Shown: positions 8,707-17,198 of the stretch, piece after piece
Layout: each line of letters begins with the position of its first letter
How positions within the stretch are numbered: position 1 is the first letter of the stretch
IMG/VR virus record: IMGVR_UViG_3300020000_000028
Coordinates: 1 to 45,460 of that record
Reading direction: 5' to 3' (one strand)
DNA length: 45,460 bases
From: a virus
Notes under the pieces: generated by a model
Seen by the model: the letters and a program-made list of their open reading frames with translations, nothing else
Told to the model about the DNA's origin: nothing
Database searches by the model: none
Program-made: the position numbers and the translations under genes

Positions 8707-10857
8707 ATGCCGATAGATACTTTAGTTGCTGATCCTGCTTTTCAAGGATTAGATGCTTCTAAGAAACGAGAAGTGCTATCTCGATTTGATCCATCTTTTA
8801 GTCGTTTAACTGACGATCAAATTGGAGAATTCTCGCTTAAAGCCACAAAATCATTCAACGCCGACGCCGCTCAAAATGCAATTGACAAAACACAACCTCG
8901 TCCTGGAACATTAAAGGGTAAAAAATCAATTGAAGTACCAAGACCACTTGACGATCAAATTGCTGATATGTATTCAATTATTGGAGGTATTGGAGGTGAA
9001 TATGTTGGTGGGCCTCCTGGAGCAATGGCCGGCGCTGGAATTGGAGAAACTATAAAACAAATCCCCACAATTATGAATGCCCTCAAGGGTAAATCCCCTG
9101 AGACACAATTTCCACTACAGCCTAATCCAAATCCTAGAACTCCGCAACCTCCTGCAATGACTCCAGATCTTCCAATCGATACAGATTCTCTTAAAGGAGC
9201 TATTGGAAGTATTATTTCAGAATCACTAATGCAGGGTGGATTCTCTAAAGGTGCAAAATGGATGGGAAATATTGGTGCTGAATTAAAGGCATCAATTAAA
9301 AATCATTCTTCGCTTGAGCGTATCCTTGGCAATCTTCCAATTGAAGGAGATGCTTTAGATGCTGCCGCGCTTGAAAAAAGCGGTATGCCGCATACAGTTG
9401 GTCAGAAAACTGGAAATAGCACGCTTAATTGGATCGAAGGAGCAACTGCACCAAAAGGACAACGAGTTGCGCTAAAGAATGCCCAAAATCAATTTATTGA
9501 TGAAAAAGTAGCACAGTTCAACACTCGTTTTGGAGTTCCGGCAGGGCCTGGGTCAAAACCATATTCTGATCTTGGGGATATGTCACAGACTAAAATTTTA
9601 CAAAGACAAGCTGCTGCAAAAAAGAGTGTTGGTAGGGCTTATGATGCCTTTGATAATGCATCTTCAAGCGAAGTTGTTTCAATACCTAAAGTACTTGAGC
9701 CGGAAAGAACAGTTGGGACTGGGATTATTGACCCAAATACAGGTAAGGAAGGCACAAAAATCATCCCCGCAGTGATGGGAGAGACAAAAATTGCACAGCC
9801 TATCTACACCAATGACGCCACTAATAAATTGATTACTAGACTAAAGCCCGAATTAGATGTAGTAGTTGCTAATTTGTCTAAACTTCCTGCTGATGCTAAA
9901 GCGTATGCTAGGTTGTCTAAGTTAAAAACTACACTTGATAATCTACAGGCGGGTACAGTCGAAGATGGAAGTCAAGTAATGCCTTGGAAAGCAGTTAAGC
10001 AATTGCGTACAGATATTAATGATGCAATTCGCTATGAATCAAAACTAGATAAAAGCCAAGGTTCTTTGAAGGCATTACGAAATGCACTTGGTACTGATAT
10101 TGATACATCAATTACAACCAAATGGGCTAATCCCGGCTCAATAAAAGAGCTTAAAATAGCAGATGCATTACATTCTGAATCAGAGAAAATATTTAACCCT
10201 AAAGTAATGCGATCTATTATTGAAGGACAATATGATCGAGTTGATCCTTCCCAGGTCTATAGAAGTGCAATGGAAAATCCTGATCGAGCACGAGAAATTA
10301 TTCGTGCATTAGGTCCTGACGAACAACGAATGGCTAAAGGGCATTTCTTTGCCGCCTTAGATGCAAAAGCTGGAAGTAATCCTAATGAAATTTTAAATCA
10401 ACTAGATTCGCCTTCTTACCGGGAAGTATTTTCAGCACATGACCATAGTGATTTGACAGATTTCTTTAGATCACAGCGACGTGTTCAACAGTATAGTACG
10501 GATGCTGGAAATCAAGCCGGATTAATTTGGCGTAAAGCAGGAGTTGCAATGGCGTTAGCTGGTGGCGCAGGAAACATTGCAACTGGCGGAGATTCAAATA
10601 TCTCTAATTATGCTTTGGCCGGCGGAACACTTATGTTGGGGGGAAGAACATTTGCAAGTAAGATACTTTTGAACCCTAAATATGCACGCGCCGCTGGAAG
10701 GTTGACAAGAGTGGCTCCATCTTCTGAAGAGGCTACTTTTCTTCGACGTGTCATTCTTACTGGACTACGCGGAAGTGAAGCAGTAATTAAGTATGAAAAT
10801 GGAAAAACACAGACTGTCAAAATTAACTCCAATGGAGAACCTGTTCCTATCGAGTAG
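8707..10857 (+). CDS. Internal virion (DNA ejection) protein, large
   Basis: The 716-residue protein has a Gly-rich, potentially membrane-active segment near residues 90-118 (IIGGIGGEYVGGPPGAMAGA) and another near 605-640 (AGVAMALAGGAGNIATGG). Long helical stretches lie between them. Such glycine-zipper segments are typical of ejection proteins that cross the host envelope. It is the last gene of the rightward late operon, and its end overlaps the last gene of the leftward operon by 11 bases. No lysozyme or transglycosylase motif is apparent. Confidence 0.65.
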   Translation: MPIDTLVADPAFQGLDASKKREVLSRFDPSFSRLTDDQIGEFSLKATKSFNADAAQNAIDKTQPRPGTLKGKKSIEVPRPLDDQIADMYSIIGGIGGEYVGGPPGAMAGAGIGETIKQIPTIMNALKGKSPETQFPLQPNPNPRTPQPPAMTPDLPIDTDSLKGAIGSIISESLMQGGFSKGAKWMGNIGAELKASIKNHSSLERILGNLPIEGDALDAAALEKSGMPHTVGQKTGNSTLNWIEGATAPKGQRVALKNAQNQFIDEKVAQFNTRFGVPAGPGSKPYSDLGDMSQTKILQRQAAAKKSVGRAYDAFDNASSSEVVSIPKVLEPERTVGTGIIDPNTGKEGTKIIPAVMGETKIAQPIYTNDATNKLITRLKPELDVVVANLSKLPADAKAYARLSKLKTTLDNLQAGTVEDGSQVMPWKAVKQLRTDINDAIRYESKLDKSQGSLKALRNALGTDIDTSITTKWANPGSIKELKIADALHSESEKIFNPKVMRSIIEGQYDRVDPSQVYRSAMENPDRAREIIRALGPDEQRMAKGHFFAALDAKAGSNPNEILNQLDSPSYREVFSAHDHSDLTDFFRSQRRVQQYSTDAGNQAGLIWRKAGVAMALAGGAGNIATGGDSNISNYALAGGTLMLGGRTFASKILLNPKYARAAGRLTRVAPSSEEATFLRRVILTGLRGSEAVIKYENGKTQTVKINSNGEPVPIE

Positions 10858-11098
10858 AACGAATAGGTGGATAATTTCCTTCGGGTAATCGCTCTAACAA
10901 CGATAGTTGATCGAAATTACTTACTTCATTACCTTCATTATTGAGGTAAACTGGGATTATAATTTCAATGTTGTCCTCGCTGTAAATTTTGGCGAGCGCT
11001 GTCCAGATTTCTTTCTGATTGTCCTGACAACGTACTTCAATTTCCAATCCACACTTAGTCTTCCACTTCCCTTTTAGATCTCCGAGATTCTGTGGCAT
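10847..11098 (-). CDS. Small protein at the end of the early operon, unknown
   Basis: The 83-residue protein starts at ATG 11098 with AAAGGAG ten bases upstream. It has a beta-rich start (KWKTKCGLEIEVRCQD) and reads like a small compact domain. It is the last gene of the leftward operon and runs 11 bases into the end of the convergent ejection-protein gene. No family is recognised. Confidence 0.65.
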   Translation of the reverse strand: MPQNLGDLKGKWKTKCGLEIEVRCQDNQKEIWTALAKIYSEDNIEIIIPVYLNNEGNEVSNFDQLSLLERLPEGNYPPIRSTR

Positions 11099-11303
11099 TT
11101 TCTTTTTGCTCCTTTAATTGATTTATTACTTCATTTGCTTCGTTGCAAAACAACTCATCACTGTAATTAACTGGTCGCCCACAGACCCTTTCCATATAGT
11201 CACGACGTTGTTTCAGCGTTTCTATTCCTATATCAATGAATAATGCCGCGATGTATTCCTGCTGTGCCGGCGTTGATTTTGGCTTTTGAAATATGATGTT
11301 CAT
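11055..11303 (-). CDS. Small helical protein, unknown (recombination-associated-like module)
   Basis: The best start is ATG 11303, which overlaps the stop of the upstream ATPase gene as ATGA and has GAGGAAG in front. The longer frame to 11333 lacks a site. The 82-residue product follows the pattern TPAQQ..I..L..DIGIETL..RRDY....GRPVNYSDEL...EA..VI..L. A similar short helical module occurs at the C-termini of several phage recombination and replication proteins. That resemblance is from memory of the pattern and is tentative. Confidence 0.65.
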   Translation of the reverse strand: MNIIFQKPKSTPAQQEYIAALFIDIGIETLKQRRDYMERVCGRPVNYSDELFCNEANEVINQLKEQKENATESRRSKREVED

Positions 11304-12496
11304 TGTATCTTCCTCGAAAAAACTTCCTTGCACTTCTTTGTCATGCAGATCAAATTATGAGTCCCGTCGAAACCATTCTCAATGTAACCAGCTTGTTCAA
11401 ATGTGAGAATTACCTTATCAAGTATTTCTGGATTTGTACAATCCGCCCAGTGTAATTGAAGGAACTCCGCTCTTGTAATTTTACCTCCGTGCTGCCATAA
11501 TTCATTCATCAAATGAGAACCTACCACTGACTCATTTGTCTTGCCAGGTGACATTGAGTACCCATCATAATTAGGCATCAGGGCAATACATTCGTGAATT
11601 GCATCTATGATGTGCTCTTTCTTTACAATCAATTCTCTTGTCTCGTCAATTGCCTTGATGACTGCAATTTTTAGCACGCCGGTATGGAGACGTTGAATGA
11701 CTCCTGTTTTGTCTGGTCGCTTTTCGTATGACTTACGTAATGGTAAATACCATTCATCATAAGCCACTTTTGCTGCCATTTCAAATCTTATCTTTCCTTT
11801 GAGTTTAGAGATTTCCTTAAGTTGCGCTGTGAGCGGTGCGATATCATATCGTATAACTCTTTCCGCTTCTTCTTCCTCAGTTTCCAGTAATGAATTCCCA
11901 GGTCTATATTCATCTGGTTTAATGAGAAACGTTCTACCCAACAACCCACCGAATACAGCCTCCCCAGTAAAAATCGTTTTAAGGAACTCGTCATTGGACG
12001 CTGCAAGCATCGAAATGCATAATCCCTTAACCTTAAAACCTGCACCCCGCAGCTTATAGTCAAACACCTCACGATATTCATAAACGTCTGTCATGATTCC
12101 GATTAAAGCGGCGTCGTCGACGAAAAATGACTTTAGCTCGTCTGCAACCAGTAAACATGAACCTCCTCTAACTGATTTCCCTGTTTGGTCATTCATTACA
12201 TTGGCTAACTCTTCTAAAATTGCTTGAATAGATCCACGGCCACGGATCACTTTTGTGACTTTGATGGGTTGTAATAGTCTATCAGCCATCTTTGGCCCAT
12301 TTCCTTTTCTATGTGTGGCTGAATCTGCGTTAAGGAGAACATAGATGTTAGGGCAAATCTTTTCACCCATTTGTGACCACCATACGTTATCTCGCAACGC
12401 CGCTGCAATAATCGCATAGCCACTCCATTTCCAAAATGAAGTTGGCGACTCAGATTCTTTTGTGAATTCTACTAAATTCTTTACGAAGCTACTCAT
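11300..12496 (-). CDS. DUF3987-like ATPase/helicase, probable replication protein
   Basis: The 398-residue protein starts with a helical segment containing FWKWSGYAIIAAALRDNVWW. Next come a predicted strand IYVLLNAD and a Walker A-like loop at about residues 58-66 (DSATHRKGN). A Walker B segment at residues 113-121 reads SCLLVADEL. This is the layout of DUF3987-type, DnaB/RepA-like phage ATPases. The P-loop is atypical: the first glycine of GxxxxGK is missing and Gly follows Lys. It is coupled by a 4-base overlap to DNA polymerase upstream, which supports a replicative helicase role. ATPase activity is not certain given the loop. Confidence 0.65.
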   Translation of the reverse strand: MSSFVKNLVEFTKESESPTSFWKWSGYAIIAAALRDNVWWSQMGEKICPNIYVLLNADSATHRKGNGPKMADRLLQPIKVTKVIRGRGSIQAILEELANVMNDQTGKSVRGGSCLLVADELKSFFVDDAALIGIMTDVYEYREVFDYKLRGAGFKVKGLCISMLAASNDEFLKTIFTGEAVFGGLLGRTFLIKPDEYRPGNSLLETEEEEAERVIRYDIAPLTAQLKEISKLKGKIRFEMAAKVAYDEWYLPLRKSYEKRPDKTGVIQRLHTGVLKIAVIKAIDETRELIVKKEHIIDAIHECIALMPNYDGYSMSPGKTNESVVGSHLMNELWQHGGKITRAEFLQLHWADCTNPEILDKVILTFEQAGYIENGFDGTHNLICMTKKCKEVFSRKIQ

Positions 12497-15069
12497 GCAG
12501 CGTGTTTATACCCTTGCTTCAATTCAACCATGTGGCCCCAATTTTCAGTCCCGATGGCTATTTCGTTAGGGATTATAAGCTCTATGTCGCGTGATAATGA
12601 GCAACCTAGAAAATTAATAGGTCTTTCACATTCTTTACGGAAGATCTCTCCAAACTCTTCTTCCCTTCCAATTGGAATTTCTGCCATTAAAGCATCGTGG
12701 CCTTCATAAACCCAATTAGCCCATGGCATACTTTCAGTCAAAGGAATTAAGGAGAATTTCATTAAGTCTGAAACAGTTGATTGTGGGATGTATGCGTATG
12801 CTTCTTTGAGGTTATGTTCAGTCACCCGCTCGAAAAATTGACGCTGGCGACCCCAAGGTGTGCGAAGAAATGCTTTTCTACGGACATTCTGTTCTACTTC
12901 TTTATGAAATACTTCTCGAACATTAGAGCAACTCTCATGGAATTTATTCAAAAGGAACTGACATTGTTTTACATCCACATGAGTCATTTGAGCCAAACGA
13001 AATGCACCCATGCCTAAATTGCCGGCGTGCCTAATTCGTTTGCCCATGTCATAGTACGCCATTCCAATTCCAGGGATCACAGGACTATCCTTGGTAATTA
13101 GATTTGGGTCCATGTCAAAAATCAGCCCGGCGGTTCTTGCATGGACTTTTGGTTTAATGTCGAATTGTTTAAGCAGTTCCCAATCTTCTGCAAGTACTGC
13201 AACAACTCTTGCCTCTGCTTGTGATCCATCTCCTTCCGCAAACACGTATCCTTTACGTGGGACAAACATCGATCGAAGATCCTGACCAAGTCGTTCATCT
13301 CCGACTGACTCAAATAATTCACCGTCGATATCGAATCCATGTTTTGTAATCGTTTGTAACGATCTCCCTAATTTTTTCATTGGCCATACTAATTTACCTT
13401 TAACATCAAATTCAATGAGCGTATCTGTCGTTTTGGACGCTGAGGATCTACCTGTTTCAGTTCCACCGAGATTGTAATTCGTTTTGAGAGTGCCATCTGG
13501 ATGAAGTGGTGACTTGATGTACTCGATAACTTTAATGATCTTTCTAATAGTAATAGCATAGCTAAGTACTCGCCTTCCGTCACCTCCAAGTTTATTTGTT
13601 TCGCCATATAGAATCATTAAGTCGTCAACGGTGTCTTTATCCGTTTTATACGACTTCTTTCCTCCTTCTGTAGTTTGATAACGCGGTGGATATTTGAGAA
13701 TGTCGTAAATGAGATGTCCTAACTTCTGAGGTGATTTAACTACTTTAATTAATTCCTCTGGAGAATCAAATGTAACGATTGGTTGTAACGTCCGCTGCAT
13801 TTGCATTGCAGTAGACAAGAGAAGAGTACGGTATTTGCTTAATAGATGGCTTTTAACTGTCTGGTCAACTAATAATCCACGGTCATCTATTTTCTTGTAA
13901 ATTGTAATGAGAGGAACTATCTTTTCATGGTACAATTTATCGACGCCGCATTCCTCCATCTCATCTAATTGCGCCCGATGAATTTGCCAAGTTGCCAAAG
14001 CATCTTTAGCGTTATACAAATAGAGAGAATCGCGAGTATACAGCTTAGGGTTGAAAGCAATTTCCTTTTTAGAGGATTCGTCCTTGAAGTAGGGGAGATT
14101 AGTGTATATAGATGTTTGGAAACCGAGGTTCTTAGGAAGTTCAGGATACAATAGATGAAATCCAAGCACAGTATCGCCACGAATGTTACGCATTCGAAAC
14201 CCAAAACGATCGCATATAGTCCAGTCATACCTAATATGTTGATTAACTTTAGGAATGCCAGAATCCAATATTTTAGCGATTTCAATCCAGAGCAAAAGTG
14301 AATTTGCAAAGTCAACTTTTTCCTCCATCATTGGAATAGATACGGCTTCTTTACCGTCGAAACTAAATCCAATAGCTGTAATGTAACCTAAGTACGTTTC
14401 AATATCAATTGTAATAAATCTGTCCTTTTCAGGACGCGACATTATGTCTCTATGTCTGGCAAGGTAGTTTCTGAATGCGTCAACGGTGCGGCAGACCCAG
14501 ATTTGTCCAGGAGGTTCGATAGGATCACAAACTTCTCTGAGGTTGACGATTTTATTATAATCGAGTTGGACATAAACACGACTTGTATAGTTTTCCCAAG
14601 TAGCTCTGGGGGAAAAGGTTCCAATAACTCGTACAAACTTTTCGGGGATTTGTTGTTGGAGATATGGATTAAGAGGTAGGACTGACCCCCTATACGCAGA
14701 AATCGGAGTGTAGCCGGAGAGGAATTTGAGAGATAAATCGCCCAGTGGTACGATAATGTTTGGACGAATAGAGAGAATTTCTTCCTTAAGTATCGCATTA
14801 TAATCTATTCCTTGTAAAATAGTATCATCGAACGCTTTTTTAATCGCCGCTTGCTTTAGCTTCTTTGATTTCCCATCGTAGTCAAGAATGTTCTTAATGT
14901 ACAATGTGCGATACGTATTTCGAACATTCCAATTTGCGTGTGAAAAGAATGAACCTAAAGTCTTTTCTTGTGAACCTGAAAGGGCGACGCCGGAGATTAA
15001 ATCCTCCCGCATTCCATAATCCCCTACAACCATTATTTCTGCACCATCACGACCTTGGCCTAGAATCAT
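12493..15069 (-). CDS. polA: DNA polymerase I (family A) with N-terminal uracil-DNA-glycosylase-like domain
   Basis: The 858-residue protein has three parts. Residues 1-175 resemble a family 4/5 UDG fold: VVGDYGMREDLISG near 14-27, RPNIIVPLGDLSLKFL near 102-117 and RVIGTFSP near 147-154. The usual catalytic His of the last motif is Ser. Residues 215-370 form a 3'-5' exonuclease with D222xE224, N276...D282 and Y352xxxD356. Residues 400-858 are the polymerase: motif A D614GSQAEAR, motif B around K677RIRHAGNLGMG, motif C H791DA. It replicates the phage genome. Similar UDG-PolA fusions are known in phages such as SPO1. The start overlaps the stop of the upstream small gene (ATGA). Confidence 0.93.
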   Translation of the reverse strand: MILGQGRDGAEIMVVGDYGMREDLISGVALSGSQEKTLGSFFSHANWNVRNTYRTLYIKNILDYDGKSKKLKQAAIKKAFDDTILQGIDYNAILKEEILSIRPNIIVPLGDLSLKFLSGYTPISAYRGSVLPLNPYLQQQIPEKFVRVIGTFSPRATWENYTSRVYVQLDYNKIVNLREVCDPIEPPGQIWVCRTVDAFRNYLARHRDIMSRPEKDRFITIDIETYLGYITAIGFSFDGKEAVSIPMMEEKVDFANSLLLWIEIAKILDSGIPKVNQHIRYDWTICDRFGFRMRNIRGDTVLGFHLLYPELPKNLGFQTSIYTNLPYFKDESSKKEIAFNPKLYTRDSLYLYNAKDALATWQIHRAQLDEMEECGVDKLYHEKIVPLITIYKKIDDRGLLVDQTVKSHLLSKYRTLLLSTAMQMQRTLQPIVTFDSPEELIKVVKSPQKLGHLIYDILKYPPRYQTTEGGKKSYKTDKDTVDDLMILYGETNKLGGDGRRVLSYAITIRKIIKVIEYIKSPLHPDGTLKTNYNLGGTETGRSSASKTTDTLIEFDVKGKLVWPMKKLGRSLQTITKHGFDIDGELFESVGDERLGQDLRSMFVPRKGYVFAEGDGSQAEARVVAVLAEDWELLKQFDIKPKVHARTAGLIFDMDPNLITKDSPVIPGIGMAYYDMGKRIRHAGNLGMGAFRLAQMTHVDVKQCQFLLNKFHESCSNVREVFHKEVEQNVRRKAFLRTPWGRQRQFFERVTEHNLKEAYAYIPQSTVSDLMKFSLIPLTESMPWANWVYEGHDALMAEIPIGREEEFGEIFRKECERPINFLGCSLSRDIELIIPNEIAIGTENWGHMVELKQGYKHAA

Positions 15070-15242
15070 ACCTCTAATTTCTTCTCCTTGAAGAGAATTG
15101 AAATGCCTGCCGGTTTTGATGGACCAATTGTTGCTAAGTCCTCACAACCTTTCAGCAATTCAATATGAGTTTCATCTCTTTTTGTCTCAGGCATTAAAAG
15201 TAACTCCGCCTGACCTTCTCTGTAATGGAATAGGATTTTCAC
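15066..15242 (-). CDS. Small protein before DNA polymerase, unknown (58 aa)
   Basis: A GTG start at 15242 overlaps the stop of the upstream zinc-ribbon gene (GTGA) and has AAAGGA just before it. The stop overlaps the polymerase ATG. The 58-residue product begins KILFHYREGQAELLLMPETK and ends with basic FKEKKLEV. Perfect stop/start coupling on both sides and a protein-like composition support it as real. Function unknown. Confidence 0.7.
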   Translation of the reverse strand: MKILFHYREGQAELLLMPETKRDETHIELLKGCEDLATIGPSKPAGISILFKEKKLEV

Positions 15243-15448
15243 ATTTTCCTTTTGATTGCTTTATGACTCAATTCTGGCCAACGATGATCCAATGTAGTTG
15301 TACTAACCGCATATGAACGCATAGTAATACATTGACCAGCATTCATGCGCGGCCAATAATCTACAAGTTCAAATTCTTGCGCGCCGCAACAGCTGCAACG
15401 GAGTGTTAATAGCTCATTGTTAGACTTGCAATAAAGACATTTCTTCAT
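15239..15448 (-). CDS. Zinc-ribbon small protein
   Basis: The 69-residue protein has C4xxC7 and C18xxC21 in its first third, a typical zinc-ribbon pair, followed by an unrelated tail with an RRxRM-like basic end. Its ATG overlaps the stop of the malectin-like gene and its stop overlaps the next GTG. It may be a nucleic-acid or protein-interaction adaptor. No specific family is assigned. Confidence 0.7.
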   Translation of the reverse strand: MKKCLYCKSNNELLTLRCSCCGAQEFELVDYWPRMNAGQCITMRSYAVSTTTLDHRWPELSHKAIKRKM

Positions 15449-16020
15449 GGCTGCGGCGTGGCCTCCAATAGATCTTTACAAGCCTCTGATATCGCACAAC
15501 CAAATACTACATTGTCTTGCATGATTGGAACAATTTCAATCGCTGAAATAACTGCATTATACTTAGTCCACAGCAATGAAATAACAATCTTTCCATTGTT
15601 ATCGATTACAGGATATCCAATCTGGCAACCAATTAAAAGTCCACACTTCTTAAAGACATCGAAGTTTGACTTCATTAGATCATCATTGATCCAAATATTG
15701 AATGTCCTAGTGCCAATTTTGACCGCCTGGTTCTGTTCTATGAAATGTAACTTCACAGAATAAACTCCATGAATAACAGAAAATGTGAACGTGAGTAGGT
15801 TCGTAGTATAGCATAGGTTGCCGTATTGTGCTCCAACTATATCTGGCTTGTTTTGAACAACATACGCTGTAGAGCCTACGGGGCAGGCTAATGGGGTGTA
15901 CAGAACTCCATTTCCGTCATTTACTTCTGTTGTAGATCCTAATGCGTAGCGGTTAGTTTGTGCCAGGGAATTTAGCCCCGTCGATAATGTCAATGCTAGA
16001 ATCATCGTCAATTTTTTCAC
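15445..16020 (-). CDS. Exported malectin-like carbohydrate-binding protein
   Basis: I choose the GTG at 16020, which has GAGAGG seven bases upstream. It gives 191 residues that begin with a signal peptide: KK, a hydrophobic run (TMILALTLSTGLNSLA) and a likely cut before Gln. The mature part has the malectin pattern: YSVKLHFIEQ, then GTRTFNIWINDD, a FDVFKKCG stretch, V-I-D-N-N-G-K-I-V-I-S-L and ISAIEIVP. Malectin domains bind sugars. Four to six cysteines could form disulphides outside the cytoplasm. It sits among replication genes, so it is expressed early. It may act at the host surface or periplasm, for instance to mask receptors. That role is inference. Confidence 0.72.
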   Translation of the reverse strand: MKKLTMILALTLSTGLNSLAQTNRYALGSTTEVNDGNGVLYTPLACPVGSTAYVVQNKPDIVGAQYGNLCYTTNLLTFTFSVIHGVYSVKLHFIEQNQAVKIGTRTFNIWINDDLMKSNFDVFKKCGLLIGCQIGYPVIDNNGKIVISLLWTKYNAVISAIEIVPIMQDNVVFGCAISEACKDLLEATPQP

Positions 16021-16270
16021 GTTTTTTCCTCTCTCGAAATTGTCTAAAGTCATTAAGTACGCCCTTAACATGATCCGGTTGCAAGTTAAGGTTAATTGTC
16101 ATATATTCGGCAAGAAATGCGTTGACTATTGATATGTCTGCATTTTCAATAATTGAGAGGGCATGCTGAACTGCTTCCGCCGGAGTTAAAATGGATTTTT
16201 GTCCTTTTAATTCCAGAATTATGAATGGCTGAAATGTTTTTGACACGGCTGTTCTTAGTTTAATGTCCAT
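15953..16270 (-). CDS. Small helical protein, unknown (105 aa)
   Basis: The 105-residue protein starts at ATG 16270 just downstream of a strongly structured element. It ends inside the first codons of the malectin-like gene, overlapping by 68 bases in another frame. It contains helical, charged segments (TPAEAVQHALSIIENADISI, FRQFRERKKREKIDDDSS). The long overlap is unusual for this operon but the protein looks genuine. Not recognised. Confidence 0.6.
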   Translation of the reverse strand: MDIKLRTAVSKTFQPFIILELKGQKSILTPAEAVQHALSIIENADISIVNAFLAEYMTINLNLQPDHVKGVLNDFRQFRERKKREKIDDDSSIDIIDGAKFPGTN

Positions 16271-16285
16271 ATTATTTCGTAGAAA

Positions 16286-16372
16286 CCTAGAGAATTCAAG
16301 ATAAGACTACGTCATTATAGAGACAGTCTCAGCTTATACGTTTATCGTCAACGATAGCTCAAATTCTCTAGG
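16286..16372. ncRNA. 87-nt multi-hairpin intergenic element
   Basis: The element begins CCTAGAGAATT and ends AATTCTCTAGG, an exact 11-bp inverted pair. Reading the minus strand, two G-U pairs and two more base pairs extend it to 15 bp. Inside are smaller hairpins: TATCG-TTGA-CGATA, an ATAAG/CTTAT closing pair and GAGA-CTG-TCTC. It occupies most of the 117-base gap between the DUF669-like gene and the 105-residue gene. As RNA it would be a closed multibranch fold, perhaps an RNase III processing site, an attenuator or a structured leader. No known riboswitch or ribozyme core was recognised. Confidence 0.55.
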
Positions 16373-16387
16373 AGAGTTCATCGATTG

Positions 16388-16789
16388 CTAGTACGGAACT
16401 ACTGTAGTTGCATCGTAAGGCAGAAATGCTTTGATCTTACTTATCAAACGACCCTCGAAAGCATCATTATCGAGTTTGACTTGACATTTCTTACCAATAT
16501 GTTCGTCGGGATCAAAACTCAAATCGGACAATGGCTTTCCTTCACTATCTACCGGAGTTTTCACTCCAGTAATAACTTCAATGAAAGGCTCCATCATCGC
16601 AATGAGTTTTGAATTCCATTGAGCATCCATCTCACGACCATCAACTTCCAACTCAAATGTTGCAACAAAGTTGGTTGATTTTTGATCCTTTGACGGTCTT
16701 GTCTCCATCTTTTTAAACACCGCCTTATACCATTCAGGAGGTAATGGACGATTTTTGAGGAGATCACCCTGCGGAATACTAATTTTCAT
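16388..16789 (-). CDS. DUF669-like protein, probable ssDNA-binding recombination partner
   Basis: The 133-residue protein has the pattern of phage DUF669-like proteins. It starts with KISIPQGDLLKNRPLPPEWY, has a FVATFELEVDGREM strand and ends IGKKCQVKLDNDAFEGRLISKIKAFLPY. Such proteins are usually found beside Sak4/RecT-type recombinases and are thought to bind single-stranded DNA. Here the Sak4-like ATPase gene lies about 900 bases upstream in the same operon, which fits. A GGA-containing site precedes the ATG. Family membership is by pattern recall and is moderately sure. Confidence 0.6.
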   Translation of the reverse strand: MKISIPQGDLLKNRPLPPEWYKAVFKKMETRPSKDQKSTNFVATFELEVDGREMDAQWNSKLIAMMEPFIEVITGVKTPVDSEGKPLSDLSFDPDEHIGKKCQVKLDNDAFEGRLISKIKAFLPYDATTVVPY

Positions 16790-16865
16790 CGTTTTTGTTT
16801 CCTTTATCCACTTTATTTTATAGCACTCAGTGGTGTGCTTTGTTTCTCCTTTTTGGAGGAGATTA

Positions 16866-16985
16866 TTACGTGGAGTCTTGTTCTAATCCCGTACAAGTTA
16901 GGACACCAGATATGTCAAGCCACCGCTCATAACGGATCTTGCTCAGAAAACAATCTGAATTTTTGATTCCCTTATTAAACGTCAT
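16866..16985 (-). CDS. Possible 39-residue protein
   Basis: An ATG at 16985 opens a 39-codon frame (start TFNKGIKNSDCFLSKIRYER) with GGAG about 14 bases upstream, longer than ideal spacing. It fills most of an otherwise empty 220-base gap. A TTGACA hexamer on the minus strand (16918-16913) lies inside it without a convincing -10. Coding status is uncertain. Confidence 0.4.
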   Translation of the reverse strand: MTFNKGIKNSDCFLSKIRYERWLDISGVLTCTGLEQDST

Positions 16986-17009
16986 TATTTAGGGAAACTC
17001 CACGATAAG

Positions 17010-17198
17010 TCATTGTTCTCGTCTAACAGCATCTCCACAATAACAATTCTGTGCGACGATTGGAAAATGCCCAGTCTTATTTCCTACACCCAGCAAAATC
17101 ACCGGCGATTGACTGTGACAAAATCCTAAATCCTTACGAGTATCCATTTGTTCAAAAAAGATACAGTCTTTGCAATGGATAATTTCTTCGATGGTCAT
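17010..17198 (-). CDS. Small cysteine-rich (zinc-binding-like) protein
   Basis: The 62-residue protein has C9xxC12, C27, and C52xC54 in the order CKDCIFFE...GFCH...FPIVAQNCYCGD. This matches a common phage pattern of C-x2-C...G-x-C...FP...CG proteins thought to bind zinc. Its ATG overlaps the stop of the C2H2 gene by four bases. Function unknown. Confidence 0.65.
   Translation of the reverse strand: MTIEEIIHCKDCIFFEQMDTRKDLGFCHSQSPVILLGVGNKTGHFPIVAQNCYCGDAVRREQ

Noticed and set aside
16913-16918. TTGACA on the minus strand as a promoter
   Set aside because: No -10 with more than three matches lies at 16-18 bases, and it falls within a possible small gene.
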